64,000 bases of DNA from Paramacrobiotus metropolitanus (taxonomy: Eukaryota; Tardigrada; Eutardigrada; Parachela; Macrobiotidae): NCBI RefSeq assembly GCF_019649055.1, contig NW_026570289.1, forward strand, positions 620,001 through 684,000, given 5' to 3'. Both the position numbers and the translations under genes were made by a program. The notes under the pieces were generated by a model. The model saw only the letters and a program-made list of their open reading frames with translations. It was not told the origin of the DNA and did no database searches. Positions 11,601-24,877 of the stretch are shown piece after piece (the first letter of the stretch is position 1; each line of letters opens with the position of its first letter).

Positions 11601-14600
11601 CTTTTGCTAAAGTTATAATTCTACGTAAGTTCTTGTTTTATTTTAGCTTTATCCCGCCTTCAATTTGCCCATTTTGAGAAAAAATTCTTTCAGTTTTTGT
11701 ATCAATATTTTTATATTGCACGCTTACTTTTTTTTCGTTATTTTTATTTCTTCATAAAATATTTACCATTTCAGGGGTCAACAGAACTAGTACTCCATCG
11801 AAAGCGTTTAACCTTCGGGGATCTGAAAAGACCACCATTCCGTTCGCGATTTCTTGCAAATTTCTTGTCTCTGTTTAACACCATGCTTAAAGCATCTTCG
11901 GTGGAATTTCATGCCACGCCGGCCACGCAGTTCGGGGTCCAGCCTCAGCTGGAGTATCTCATCAATCTGGATCACACTATGGCGCAGCTGGAATGCGAAG
12001 GCGATGCGGGATTGGCGACACTTGTTGATTGGCTCTGGTGGACCGCTCTCTATCACCTTGTATATCGAGAAACGGGCACCTGTGTAGAGCTGGTAAAAGC
12101 GGCCATGCCGTTGACCGTCTCAGGAATGTTTTCAAGACATACATACCGAGAGGAGCCGTTCAAGAGGTCATGCACAGGCATTTTCTTTATTGGAACCTAG
12201 TTTTTTTTCCAAAAAAGAATAATTTGTGGCAAAATTGGCGTTCCGGCATAATGCGAGATAAAAAATGTTGAAATAACAATAATCGGCTTTATGCGCCAAC
12301 AGGCAAAACTGCTGACAGCCGAAATTGCCAATAGTGTTCGTGACGCAGTCCTCCTTAATACTGACTGGATGGACCGGGATTCACAGGAGTTCGCCATGAC
12401 TAGGCTAAATCATACGCTGCGGAATGTTGGTTATCCCGAGGAGTTCCTGGGCGACTGGAGGCTCATTGATGACCTCTACGCAAAGGTAGTTATTCCTTCG
12501 CACCGCTAGCTTTTGAAAAGAGTTTCAAGGGTGAAGTACGGAAGGTGAAATACCTTCAATTATTGAAGTTCAATACGTGTAGGGTGAACTACGGAAGACA
12601 AAATACCTTCAATACGTGTATGGTCTTTCTTTGATACGAGTTTTGAAAAAGCAGAGACACGATCACTAATAAATTTGAGAAAGAGTTTTCTATGCGAGGT
12701 GAATCGTAGTACTAATCTGAAACAATGCCAAATTAATCCCACCCTTAACTTTACTGAGTGCAGTGTGCACTGTGCAGCACGGATGGATAGCACGCAGCAA
12801 AAAAATAAAAATGCGGTAGATGTAACAAGCTGTAGATCATAAGATAAAACGCAAGCGTTGACTGCTAAATGAACCTTGGCTAACCGGGATAACTACCACT
12901 TTGGCAGTTAGGATGTAGCAATGTAATACCTGAATATTTTAGATACTTCTATGGACGACCTCGTGCACGTTAAATTTTTCGAGGCATGTTTTTTTGCTTG
13001 TACTCACAGTATCCTGCCGTATTCCACGGTACCCTCTACGTATCTCTCATGTATCCTCACAATGTTTTGACGTCTGTTCGTTGTTGCCGTATCCCTCCGT
13101 ATCTCTGCAGTATCCTCTATGTATCCACATGAACCCCGTTAAAAAACCTAAGAAACCTAAGAAAACTTAAGAACTAAGAAAACATAATAACGGGATACAT
13201 GGAGGATGCGCAAAGGATACCGTGGGGTCGGTGGGGATACTGTGAGATACTCTAATTAAAAAGCGTGTCCACATTAACCATATTTGAAATACGTGCCGAA
13301 TATACAATAAATGATGTAGCCAGTATCCCTTGTTATCCTTTACGTATCTTTGAGGTCTCCTGCTGAATGCAGGTTAAAGGATCATCAGCAACTGTAGTAT
13401 CGTAGTATCCCAACGTATCTTAGACTTAACGTATCCTTACTGTATCCGTCGAGTATCCGGATAACACTTACATTTGGGATGCACATAAGGATTCTGCAGA
13501 GATACGGTGGGATACTGCAGTAACTAAAACAAAGTCGGGATATTTGAGGGATACATGAAGGATACGCAGAGCATACTGTGGAATACGGTGGGATACTGTG
13601 GATACAACTAAAAACACATATCGGAAAAAATTTAACGTGTACTAACCGTGCCATAGGTGTAATATTTCGCTAAATCGCTGCGTATGGCATACGGGTTTCT
13701 CGTAATATGCCTAATATATAATTATGTTGTATATTAGGGCATTTAGGGGTGACACCTGTATAAAGCTCATGTCAGTCCCCTATGAGCCAGAACGTTGGTG
13801 ACTGTACGTGAAGTAAAAAAGGCAACTGCACGGCTGCGTTTTCTAGTTCATCTGTGCAGGTTCAAGTGGGAGTAAAATTCTATGACACACTGCGCACTAT
13901 CGATCAAAGCAACAGCTGGATTAACCTGCAAAAACTTTCCCGCACCAACGCCCGGAATGATCCCTATTTTCCGCCTGATTTGACGTCAGTAAACGCCAAG
14001 GTGTATCCGGACAGCAATTACATAGGTATCTTGCTAGTTCGTTCATCCTCGCTTGGACTGAAATAATGTTAAACATTATACGATTATTTCTGGCCCATAA
14101 ATAAAAAGCTGATTTATGGACTTTACAGTCATTCCAGCAGCACTCCTACAGCCACCCATGTTCTACGCAAACAGCTGCGAAATTGTTAATTACGCTCGCT
14201 TAGGTGCGGTCCTTGGGCACGAATTCACCCATGTTTTCGATTTCGAAGGCGAGAATGGTTTCTTTTGCGGGTAATATATTTCATTGCATACAAGTTATAG
14301 CAGATATCGTGTTTAGATGGCATATTTTTTAACTGGTGGACGAATGCGACTCGAAACAAATACAATGCAAAAAAGTATACTTTGGTCGATTTCTACAACA
14401 GCATCAGCACGAAGAACGACAGCATCGATGGCCGACAAACTCTCAGCGAGAACACTGCCGACAACGGCGGATACCGAGCTGCTTATTTAGTAATTCTGTT
14501 CATATATTTCCTAATTTACGTTGCGCAAAGAATGATTGTTTTACAGGCTTACCATAATTTTTTGCACCGCACTGGATACCGCATCAAACTACCGGGGTTA

Positions 14601-14853
14601 GAAGCGTTTACTGAGGATCAGCTATTTTGGTTAATCGGGGCTCAGGTGACCTTTGGTGAGAGTTAGAGCGAGACACAGCTACATTGGAAGTTGTTTCTAG
14701 ACATGGTGCATCCGTAAAGAAGCTCCTTTCGATGCAGTGCACGCACCGTTCCGATACCGTGTAATGGGGCCGTACATGAATAGCGCGAATTTCAGTGCAG
14801 CTTACAACTGTCCGCTGGGATCCCCGATGAATCCGCGAATTAAGGCGTGGTAG
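8691..14853 (+). CDS. M13 neprilysin-like zinc metallopeptidase, gene A (11 exons, one frame break)
   Basis: M13 endopeptidases cleave small peptides; a signal-peptide-like start (MLLSYVIGFLLTI) and no later membrane anchor suggest secretion. Exons: 8691-8811, 9001-9138, 10657-10740, 11054-11469, 11775-12166, 12303-12485, 13860-14025, 14129-14248, 14317-14489, 14547-14645, 14701-14853. Family marks are PCVDFYAYAC in exon 2, HEFTH zinc site in exon 8, ENTADNGG (third zinc ligand E) in exon 9, WMDR and GYP in exon 6, GSPMNP near the end. Intron phases and most exon lengths match paralogues B and C. Exon 5 lacks one base near 12128 relative to both, which shifts frame unless it is a sequence error. 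Exon 8 seems to end at a GC donor (GAAG|gcgaga), and exon 9 is 18 bp shorter than in B and C. Predicted product about 681 residues if the base were present. Confidence 0.85.
12949..13656. mobile_element. Foldback element rich in GTATCC/GGATAC words, in intron 6 of gene A
   Basis: The left end CTATGGACGACC, then CACGTTAAATTTTTC, is mirrored at the right end, which read inverted begins CTATGGCACGG and contains CACGTTAAATTTTTTC. The left half is dense in GTATCC and CGTATC words, the right half in GGATAC and GATACG, so the two halves form a long imperfect inverted repeat. No target duplication is evident. ATACTTCTATGGACGA at its left border also occurs at about 30943. Confidence 0.65.
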
Positions 14854-17080
14854 AGACGATATCAAATTTAGAGGCGGTTTTAACTGTTACCGGGGAAATT
14901 AGCACTGTGTAGTGACGAGGGTGATAAAATAATGTTATTACTGTAAAGACCAGTGAATGCTGCTGCGCATCTCTGAATGAGGTGAACATCGGGCAAAGCT
15001 TGAACAATATACCGAATGTGTCATTTATGTTAAGTCATTTATGTTAAGTTGCGAAACATGTATTGTTTGGCAGGTATAATTCGCAACTGCCATTTGGTGC
15101 CTCTTCCTTCGTCGCAATTGCTAAGCAAAACTGCCATTTTCTGTGAAGGCATAAAGTAAATTCCAAACCAAACAGCATTCATAGAATGTGCAAAGGATTC
15201 ACAGAACGCACAAAGAATGTTTCAAAAGTTCTGCCTGTTTTTTTTTCTCCTAGCTTGAGGGCATTTCGCCAGATTTCCCATATTTCTGGCGAGTTTCGCA
15301 ATTTCGCCAGAGTTACTGCGATTTATAACTCGTGATGTCTGTGTTAAAGAATTTTCCCTCTCGTGATATGTATAAATTTTTAAATAATTTAAACTAACTT
15401 AGTTGTACCGCTTTCTAAGGAAAACAGCAACTATGTGTAATTGGGAGTCAAAATCTACAAGCTGTGCAACATACGGCACTAACAAAAATAGACAATCCTT
15501 GATACCTGGTTTCCTGCCATCGATAAATTTCGATGTTCTATGGTGTGTACTTTCTTACATAAACATCGCTTATTTCAAAAAGTGCTTTTTGCTAGGGGCA
15601 AAAAATTTTGCATTCATAAAAGAGGAACGCTGGTAAAGGCAGCTGAAGTAAATAGATGGTAAAGAAAAATTGCTTCTGGCAACAGTAGCGTTTTTACTCA
15701 GACAGAAAAACAGAAGACACCATAAAAAATACTGGACGACATAACGAAATAAGAAAATCTTGGAACCTTGCAAAAAAATACAAAAGCTAATACATAGAAG
15801 AAATTCCAGAAAAGTGAGGTGGGTGCGGTCGATATGCCCTTCTTTCTACGGTGTATGTACTCGTATCAACAAACCGCAGTTCGTACAATGTGCCTTGTAG
15901 AATTTCAAACACGCTTTTTCTAGCAGAAAAATAAGAAAACATAATCTGCATTATGCATAGTAACAAAAAGTGCTACTAACTGCCCTCAATTTGTGAGATC
16001 GAAAATCAAATTTGCTACTAGATGGAATCGAAAACCAACCCTCGGCTTGGTACTGTCAATTCAAGAATTATCCCCTCGATTCAAAAACTTTGACTGTCCG
16101 AGAAAACTTGAAAAACACCGTTCTACTTAAAAATTTTTTCCCATCTTTTATTCCGTTTCCGGCACCGATGTTGCACTGCGGCAATAAAATGGCCGCATTT
16201 TCGACAGCATAAAATTCATTCAAGCAGTTATGCCGATACTGCGGCTTGTGCTCACGCCATGTACGGTATATACAGAAAGCGCATACACTCCATACGTGCA
16301 TACTTTAACGCAGAAGCGGGTCATGTACATTGTGCTTGGAGTTGGATGGGCATACTGATGGACATCACATGAATTTAATTTTGAGTCGGCAAACAACCGG
16401 AGCTTTGTTGTATCTGGAGATGAAGAAAATTAACATGTTATTCGCTAGATGAAACCCATAAGGCACACGAACAAGCAGGACGTAAATAGTTATCTGTATT
16501 CCGAGTGTAAACGACGAGTGACCTGCCCGATTTACGTTCCCGACAAATGGCCGGGATGGAAAAATTGGTGTGATACTTCTATGTCAAATACTAAGACACT
16601 CTCCGTATCTGTAGCTTTTTAGCAGTAAAAACATGTATACGGAAGGCGCCTGCAGCAAAATACCTGAAAGTTTGCGGATTTATAGAACAGTACGTGGCCG
16701 TGAGTCATTAGCTATCGGTCTTTGCATGGATTTGGGAAGGGTTTCTTCCACGGTTGCAGAAGTGATCTTATAGTTCAAACGATCGAGTTCAAAACGCAGC
16801 CGGAATTTCAGCAGTTTTTGTAATTGTTGACCTAAGTATCAGAATATTCAACCGTCCTAAAGTTTGGAGTTTTTGATTCTGTTTCGAAACGAACTGAAGT
16901 TCCTGACATTCAATCGCTACATATAAACTTCCTGTAAAACGAAATTTTGATGTACATACTGTACTGTACCTGTTTGTTAGTGAGCGGCCTCTGCGTTCCT
17001 GCCGTAACGACCCCGGTAAATTGGATATTTTATTTCCCATCAGCAATATTTTGTCCAATCGTAACTAGGAGGTAGACAAT
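14854..17080. other. Spacer between peptidase genes A and B, nothing recognised
   Basis: About 2.2 kb with only short frames and no recognised repeat or RNA. It separates two genes of the same orientation and probably holds the 3' region of A and upstream region of B. Confidence 0.5.
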
Positions 17081-17081
17081 G

Positions 17082-17150
17082 ACATGGTGTCGAATTTTCT
17101 ACCTTTGAAGTTATAACTTCAAAAATAGGAAACTCGACACCACACCATGT
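17082..17150. repeat. 69-bp hairpin upstream of gene B
   Basis: ACATGGTGTCGA at the left is answered by TCGACACCACACCATGT at the right, with TTGAAGTT|ATAACTTCAA at the centre. The arms are about 30 nt with few mismatches. It lies about 295 bp before the B start codon, where A and C carry their conserved block. Confidence 0.75.
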
Positions 17151-17444
17151 AAAAGCTGTAGCTATTACTTTTGCAAACGGTAAACGTGAAATAGAGTCAT
17201 TAGTCCAAAGTAGGAAATAATATCGCCTGTGGCAAATATGAGTTAGCACTTCCTTCCTGGCATTCAAACCGTTAGCTTTTTTCGAAAGCAGTCTGTTGAC
17301 TGCTTCTGGTTATGGCAGTAGGACGGATGTCGGCAAAAGTGAACCTACCACAGATAAGTCTATTTCCAAGTTGGAAAACATAAACAGTTTTCAAGCAATC
17401 GCAGACAGTTCTCCTTCTCATGTGTTAAGAGGGTAAAACAGAAA

Positions 17445-20400
17445 ATGCTACTCTTGGTTGTTATTATATTTGGAATCAATATTGGTAGTATCTGTACATC
17501 AGCTACCGAGAAGCAGCGATCGTCCACGTCTTGCACGTGTGAGCTGTGCCAACACGTTGGTATGTACAAAATTCACAAATACAGTAATTCAGCAAATGCA
17601 GTAATTATGCGTTGATCAAGATTTCCTGATTTCATAATTTTAGTGTGAATTTCTTAAAACGGCTTTTTAAATGCTATTGTTGCTAGTGACTACTCGGTAG
17701 GGGGTCGACAGGTGGCATTCAGTGATTTAGTTTGTGATTTTGTCAGCCCGCGATATCATCTCCGCCATAGATCCGACCGTCGATCCCTGCGTGGATTTCT
17801 ACGCTTACGCCTGTGGCCGTTGGAATACCAGCGATCCTTATGATTATGGTCAATTCGGCATTCTCCTGGCTAAGATTCCTGGTCAGCTTCAAGGTACAGG
17901 TCAAAACGTGTACACTGGGTGATGACTGGGCATTCGGTGATTCGCAGTACCGTAATTTCTTTGATACCTTGCCTTCTGTGCACGATACAGTATTTTGTGG
18001 CCTGGGCGCGATCGGTCAACGCAATTATTAGGAAAATATGGAGCACTGTTACAGTTCTTGTATCATATCAGAAAAGCCCTTATTACGTTGCTGCTGATTG
18101 TTTTTCAGAACTTTTCGACAGCGGGAAGTACAGCAATCCAACTGAAAAGAAAGCCATAGATATATATAAACAGTGCATCAACCAGACGCACGATATTTGT
18201 AAGTAAAAACACGCATCAACTTGACCAATCATGGTTCCATCACAAACTTCATACTTCGATGTTGTTCTCATTAGAAACGTTGTCGCTGCTCGGCATTATG
18301 TAAGAAGCACTAAAATCCACGGCGCGGTACATGATGCAGATTTGGGTATTTACACGAATACTTCCACTTCGCAAACTTCGAAACTTTCGCGCACTGCCAA
18401 ACACTTTTTTGCATTGTTTCGTTACGTTCTGTAGTTAAATGATTTAAATACGGTTGTGTGAAAACCGTTTGTGCGCGCAACATCCGGTTGGAAAGTTATG
18501 AGCAAAATAACATTCCGAACACGAGACTCTCGACGAGTACAGCAAGGATCTCAAGGCAATTATCGAATCTATTGGAATCTCTGTGAGATTTGTTTCAATT
18601 TATTCTGCTAAAAACGGCCGTAAGAATAGTCTGTTCGCACGTGTTGGTTCTTACGCTAGTGAAACCGAAAAAATGTTCACTCCCGATAACTGGCCTCCTA
18701 ACATCGGGGTGCGTGAGTGGGCATTTGCCCCCAAGGAGCTGTAATGGTTTGGTCTCATTGATTTTCACCATCCTTCATCCGTTCTGGTACTTTAGTTTGT
18801 ACTTTTACTTCGATACTTATTAAATGTTATCGTCCACATTCCGAAAAGTTTACATGCAAGAAGGTGTGCCCAAACTCTTAATGAACAGATCTCGTTCAAA
18901 TTCTGTAGAGAAAGGCACATACGTATAAAGATGGTTTTGACACGGTACCACAATTCTGGCATTTTTTCCGATTTTAAAATAAATTTAAAACCTTTGTTCC
19001 ATTTTCTGCAAAATTTGAAAGAGATCGGTCCATAATGAGACTTTTGATACACCTTCTTGCATTTGAACTTTTCGGAATCTTAGTTCGCCCGTAACTTCCC
19101 ACCCGGATAATGCGCCCACAAACGGTTTCCACACCAACGTATACAGATCATTTTAGCTACAGAATGTATCAAAACGTTGCACAAAAGTATTTGGTACTGC
19201 GCGAAAGTGGAACTTTCGTGTAAATACCCAAATCTGGGACCATGTACCGGACCACTTCCCTTAATTTTATATATATATATAGACAGCCAGCTGAACTAAT
19301 TGGACCAGCTGGTCCACATTAGTAATAGTTATAAAAATTTATTGCCAATAGCCACCCAAACTGCCAAATTGCATGCGCTAGTACACAACTTAATAGTTAA
19401 AAATTAAACTTTTTAGTTATTACATGCCGAGCGGTGCAATGCGCTTCATTTCACGTGGAGGGTGTTTCTTTTTGACCGCATATGGTCACCGCGTTTCTGA
19501 TGCAAAAAATATATCGAAGCGTAAAACCATCCAGCTAATCAATGGTTCAACAGCCCCAGAATCCCGCGACCTAACCTTGTTGCGAACTGTGGACAACTTG
19601 CTGGGCGGATGGTCACTGCTCAATGGACATTCCAATGTGTCCACCTTTCACCTGGAAGACACTCTCATTCGTCTTCAGCAGAACAACATCCAGACCTTCG
19701 GCCTTCTGCACGTAGACGACAATAACCTGTCCAGCGACGAGCAGATCCTGTACTTCATGGCCCCCGAACGTCTCGTGATGCGGGCCGCCCGGTGGGAGTC
19801 CGATGCACTGGACAGCGCCCATGTCAACGACACCATTAATAACACATTCGCGAAACTGTTCCAAGCATGGATTCCTTTCGTGCAAAGTTTAATTAATGCC
19901 ACCAATAGGAGCGTACAACGGTCCACTGTTGAAAGCCGGCTGGAGAGAGCCATATGGTTAGAAGCGGTGCTGAATGCGGTGCGTCTACAGGCTAGCAATC
20001 ATCAGCAGAGTTATTTTTCCACATTTATGTTTTCATGTTTTTACGTAATGGTCATTATCTGCTTACACACAAAAATTATTCAACTTAAGGGAAATGGCCC
20101 GGTACATGGTGTCAAAAATGGGATACATACACTAAAACTTTCGCTTTCGCGCGCTCCGCATCAACCGAAGTGAACCATTTTCAGATCTATAGCATTCGTA
20201 TTCGTTTTTAAAATAAATTTCAAAATTTTTAAAATATATTATTTTTTAACTTATGGGAAGTGCTGGGAACCGGAAATTGGATCACTTTCGACATTAAGGC
20301 CATGTGTCTTTTACAGCACAGCTTCAAGAAGATCGGGTAATAAACAGACTTTTGGTACACAACAATACATTTAAACGTTTCGCCCATTTCAGTTCGCCAT

Positions 20401-22969
20401 ATCTCGGCCACCAGATGTTGCGCGCGCAAACCGTTTTCAGAACAATGTATACGAATCCTTCCTTTAGCTTTAGAATGACATAAAGTATTACAAAAAAGTG
20501 ATTCAGAGTGCGCGAAAGCGAAAGTTTTAGTGTACGTATCCCATTTTTGACGCTATATACCGGGCCATTGTCCTAATTTACCTAACCAAAAATTTGTTTT
20601 GTGATTCACATTATTTTCGAAAAGGCTTTTTGTTGATAGCTTAAGCCTCAAAAGCTGTTTTACTAGTTCGTGAGTTTTCTTCGTTGAACCTGTAATGATT
20701 TTATTCCAGGGTGCAAAAGGAGACCTGGACCGGCGGAAGCGCATAACGTTCTGCGACCTTTCGACATCGCCTTACCGTTCAATGTTTCTAGCCAACTTTC
20801 TGCCGCTCTTCAATGCCATGCTGAGAGCTTCCAAGGTGGATTTTCAAGCCACAACGGCCACAAAGTTAGGCGACACCAAAACAGGGTATCTTTTGCATCT
20901 GGACGAAACGATGGCGGAGCTGGAAGCGGAAGGGAACGCGGGACGGACGACAATTGCCGATTGGTTATGGTTTGCCGCCGTCCATTATTATCTCAATCAA
21001 CGGACGGACCAGTGCGTGGATCTGGTGAAAGCGAGCATGCCGCTGACCGTCTCGGGCTTGTTCTTCAAGGCGTACATTGGGGATAGTACTCTACAGAAGG
21101 TTAACATAGACTTTTATTGTTATTAAACAGACACCGCTGATACATTGTTTTCACAAGTGTATCTGCTCAAACTACAAAAACAATTAAAAAAATTTGTTAA
21201 ATTACTGGAGTTTTCCATTGGAGACGCGGGGTCACTCTTTTTTTCGTTAACGTTTTGTTGAAAACGTTATTTATGAAAAATTTTTCCAAAAAAGAGGCTA
21301 GTGCGAAAACTGCGGTTTTTATTCCGGTATGGGCAGTTTCATTAATAGATAAAATACCGTATTTCGGCATGATAGGCGAAAACGTTGACGTCGGAAATTA
21401 ATATCGGAGTTCGCGATGCTGTCCTTCTAAAAGCGGACTGGATGGACCGCACAACGCAGGACGCAGCGGTGGACAAGCTGAACCATACACTCCGGATGGT
21501 CGGTTATCCTGAAGAGTTCTTGCGCAACTGGACAATCCTTGACAAACTTTACGCAAAGGCCAGTAAACTTTTTTTATATTTTTCAGTTAAATTTAGGAAA
21601 AACGCTACTACCGCATGACTTCGCAAAGGAAGCAGTACTCAACTCTGCAGCTGATGCTTTCTTGTGAAAGAATCAGCGAAGGCGTTCCCGATGCGAAATT
21701 ACTCTTAATTTCGCTGATTTAGCTCAAAGCGTGAATGTGATGCGCCGCTTGTAGATTGAAATAAACCCGGCATTTGCCGACACACTGCGCAGCATCGATC
21801 AAAGCAACAGTTGGATTAACCTGCGAAGACTTCTTATCAGCAACCGCAATAATCCTTACTTTTCAATCGGCCTCACATCGGCCAATGCAGGAATGATTCA
21901 ATATCGCAATTATCTTGGTACCCGAACATATCGCGGCTGATAACCACCAATAAATCTCTTGCATTTGGGAAACGTTCCGTATGCAGTTATTTCGCCGGCA
22001 TATTTACAGTCACCCTATTTCTACGCGAGCAACTTGGACATTGTCAACTATGCCAGGCTTGGTTATGTTATTGGCCACGAATTCATCCATGCATTCGATA
22101 TTAAGGGTATACGAAACTGAAAAAGCTTCCGAATGCTCGGCAAATGTATGCAATCGTTTAAGCGCGCTAAGAAAGAAATAATGAGCTCCTGTACCTAAGT
22201 TTTTTGAATATTCCTGCAGTACGTGGCCACAAAAGCTACTCCAGGCATGCGCGTTTCATTTTGTCCAGCGCGCTAACTCCGCTTTCGTGCCTGCATACAA
22301 TCGCCGCGTATTCAGATGCTTCTTTAGTTTCGAGTGCCCTCGTTTTTGGCTAATTTTACTTGAGTAAAACGATTTTTATTTTCAAACAATATTCAATGAT
22401 GTGCTTAGGTAGAGACTTCGGTAAAAACGGCAAACCATTTAACTGGTGGACGAATGAGACACAGTGCAACTACAATGCGAGAAAGTACACCTTAGTGGAT
22501 TTTTACAACAACTTCAGTACGCCCAACAATAGTGTGGATGGACGGCGAACACTCAACGAGAACATCGCCGACAATGGCGGAATTCGTGCTGCATACCTGG
22601 TTAGTATTTTTATTTCATTATTAGGAAAATTATATGGTGCGCAGAAATTCGATTTTGCAGGCTTTTCATAATTTTATGAGCCGCACAGGGTACCGCATCA
22701 AATTGCCGGGCTTGGAAGAAATGACTGAAGATCAACTGTTCTGGTTGGTAGCTGCACAGGTGATCTATGTACCTTTTGCTTGAATGTGGACAAAATTTAA
22801 CCGGAAGGTTGTTCAGAAATCCTGCACACGTGATCCGAAATTGGAGGACTCCGAACACGCACCGCCTCGCTTTCGTGTGCTCGGACCGCTCATGAACAAT
22901 CCGGATTTCGGTTCAGCTTACAACTGTTCGCTGGGATCACCGATGAACCCCTGGGTTAAGGCGTGGTAA
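17445..22969 (+). CDS. M13 neprilysin-like zinc metallopeptidase, gene B (11 exons, intact)
   Basis: Secreted-type M13 peptidase expected to hydrolyse short extracellular peptides. Exons: 17445-17559, 17747-17893, 18109-18198, 19554-19978, 20710-21099, 21376-21558, 21755-21917, 21987-22106, 22409-22599, 22661-22759, 22817-22969. Summed length is 2076 bp, giving 691 residues, a little under the usual 700-780 of neprilysins. The start MLLLVVIIFGINIG is a signal peptide; the PCVDFYAYAC element, HEFIH zinc site (exon 8), ENIADNGG (exon 9), HAPPRFRVLGP and GSPMNPWVKAW end are M13 hallmarks. Exon 6 appears to end at a GC donor (AAG|gccagt); intron 8 uses GT. Introns 3 and 4 each carry a related foldback element. 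AATAAA at 23282 may serve as its poly-A signal. No frame disruption was found. Confidence 0.9.
18311..19264. mobile_element. TTAA-type foldback element in intron 3 of gene B
   Basis: The right end, read inverted, is TTAAGGGAAGTGGTCCGG, then TACATGG. The left end (CGCGGTACATG, then GATTTGGGTATTTACACGAA) matches it with decay at the tip. Arms of 200 bp or more run inward and share AAACCGTTTGTG. The TTAA at the tip suggests a piggyBac- or Kolobok-type MITE. There is no transposase. Confidence 0.65.
20085..20576. mobile_element. TTAA-type foldback element in intron 4 of gene B
   Basis: The left end TTAAGGGAAATGGCCCGG is followed by GTCAAAAATGGGATAC and CTTTCGCTTTCGCGC; the right end repeats this in inverse orientation up to GGGCCATTGTCCTAA. 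It is clearly related to the element at 18311-19264 through CCGGTACATGG and the GCTTTCGCGC block. Two members of one family in successive introns of one gene could be independent insertions. Confidence 0.7.
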
Positions 22970-24877
22970 AGATGCCTTGGTTAACATCGCATCACTGTCC
23001 TATATCACTGTTTTTCAAAAACCATGCAAATGCAGCAAAAATTTTAAAAAAATAAGCCCTAACTGGAAACGTATGGGGAAAACGTAAAAATAACGAAAAT
23101 TTCTGCGATGGAATGCTTATCTCTGAAGGCTTTGTCGGGCAGGCATTTAACGAATTAACTGGTGGTTAATCATAAAACTAAAGACTACTTAAAAATAGTT
23201 ATGGATCACATTCGCCGATAGCTGCAAACCGATTGTTGTAATTTTCGCTCCCAGACAACTGGGAGTGTGACATTTCAGCGCAATAAAATTCGACGTCCTA
23301 TTTTTCGCTGTCTAAAAACATCGGCGGATGTACAGAGGTATGTGATGCACGATGAAGATTGACTATCTCACTTAAAGAACGGCAAGGAACTGCTTTCGAA
23401 TTCCATCAGATTTTATTTGCGACAAGTAACAAAGCAGGAAAACCATGGGGTACATTGCCCTACGGGGAAAACCTACTCGTAGCAAAAACATAACACGCAA
23501 CCGTTTGAAACGCTAAATAACGCAAACGGAACAGACCAACGATCTTTCTCTAATCGTCCCCAATGTGGCTCATTTAACCCCAAACGTTTCCAGGGCGTCG
23601 ATCTGCAATGAAAACATGGAGCGTTATGGTCTACATACAAATGCAACGACGTTCACCACTGCCTTATCGTCCGAAGCGCCAGCGAAGTTACTCTACATCA
23701 TCAAAATAGAAAGTTGACTATATGTCTCTCTGTCCCGGAAATGGAATATAACCTCATTAATGCGTTGCATGCGCGTTTTCTTCTAGCGAAACTTCCTTTA
23801 TATCACGCTATCACTTTGTTATCCCGTAACTTCTTTAATCCGGTAGAATTTATTTATGATTTGGCTCTTTATTACTGTATGGTCGAGTCAACTTGCAACC
23901 TTTTTTTACAGTGAGTCCGATTAGCGTATGTTAGAGAAGTTGGAACTTGGCAAGATGCCTCGACAATACAGTACGTCACCCCATAAAAAGCGCGGGGACA
24001 AGGAAAAACAACACACAGATTTTCAACAAGCCCGAAAGTCAGGAGACGATTGCGCTCAAGGAGGACTAATTTTAACAATAATCTTAAGAAAATTTCAAAT
24101 TTTCCTCCCTGAAACATGTCTTTTTGACACAACTGAACTTTGAAATTTCAACCTTTGAGTCGTTTCTTAGGATATGCTATCGTCTCCGGCAAAATCATGC
24201 CTTCTGCCTCAACAATTAATGTTTTCTCTTGCTGAACCATTAACCACGTAACAACCATTAATCAAAAGTTTATGACCAGCAACAGCTTATGTCGTCGTGA
24301 CCAACAATAAGTAAAACAGATTTGCGGAAAGAAAAACCTACGTTTTCTGACGATACATAATATGCGGCTTGGGATCAGGCCGCTCGACCCAACTAATTTA
24401 TTTCAACAAGATAAATCGTGATGTCAAGAACGTGGCGGCGACTTTCTGAAGTGCCTTTAAAAACACTTCGTGAAGTGTCACTGTCAACAGCGTGTTTTAG
24501 AAACTTGCTTATATTATTCCAGAATCCGGCTTCGGCCACATTTCCTTTTTCCTTTTTACCTACAAACTGACATAAACGAACGCTTCAACGAATAGAGGAG
24601 GGTCACACAACCGCTTAAATATCCTTCTGAAAGTGGTATACTCTGTATCTATCATTAAAAGTAGCCACTTGTACGCTGCTGCTGCTGTTTGTCACTTATT
24701 AAGACCAGTGAAATGTTTGGGGATGTTGTAAATAGCCAGATGCCCAGATTCCTTTCACAATTCTGTTCGGTTAATAGAAAACGCAAATTATTCGACGGAC
24801 TTCAATTACTGTAATATTTTTTTGGCTTTATATGGGAACGATTGACCTCTGATTAAGTTTATTTTAATTTGGATTTA
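22970..24877. other. Spacer downstream of gene B, no gene recognised
   Basis: It contains AATAAA at 23282-23287, suitable as the B poly-A signal. The rest has short frames only and no recognised repeat. Confidence 0.5.
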
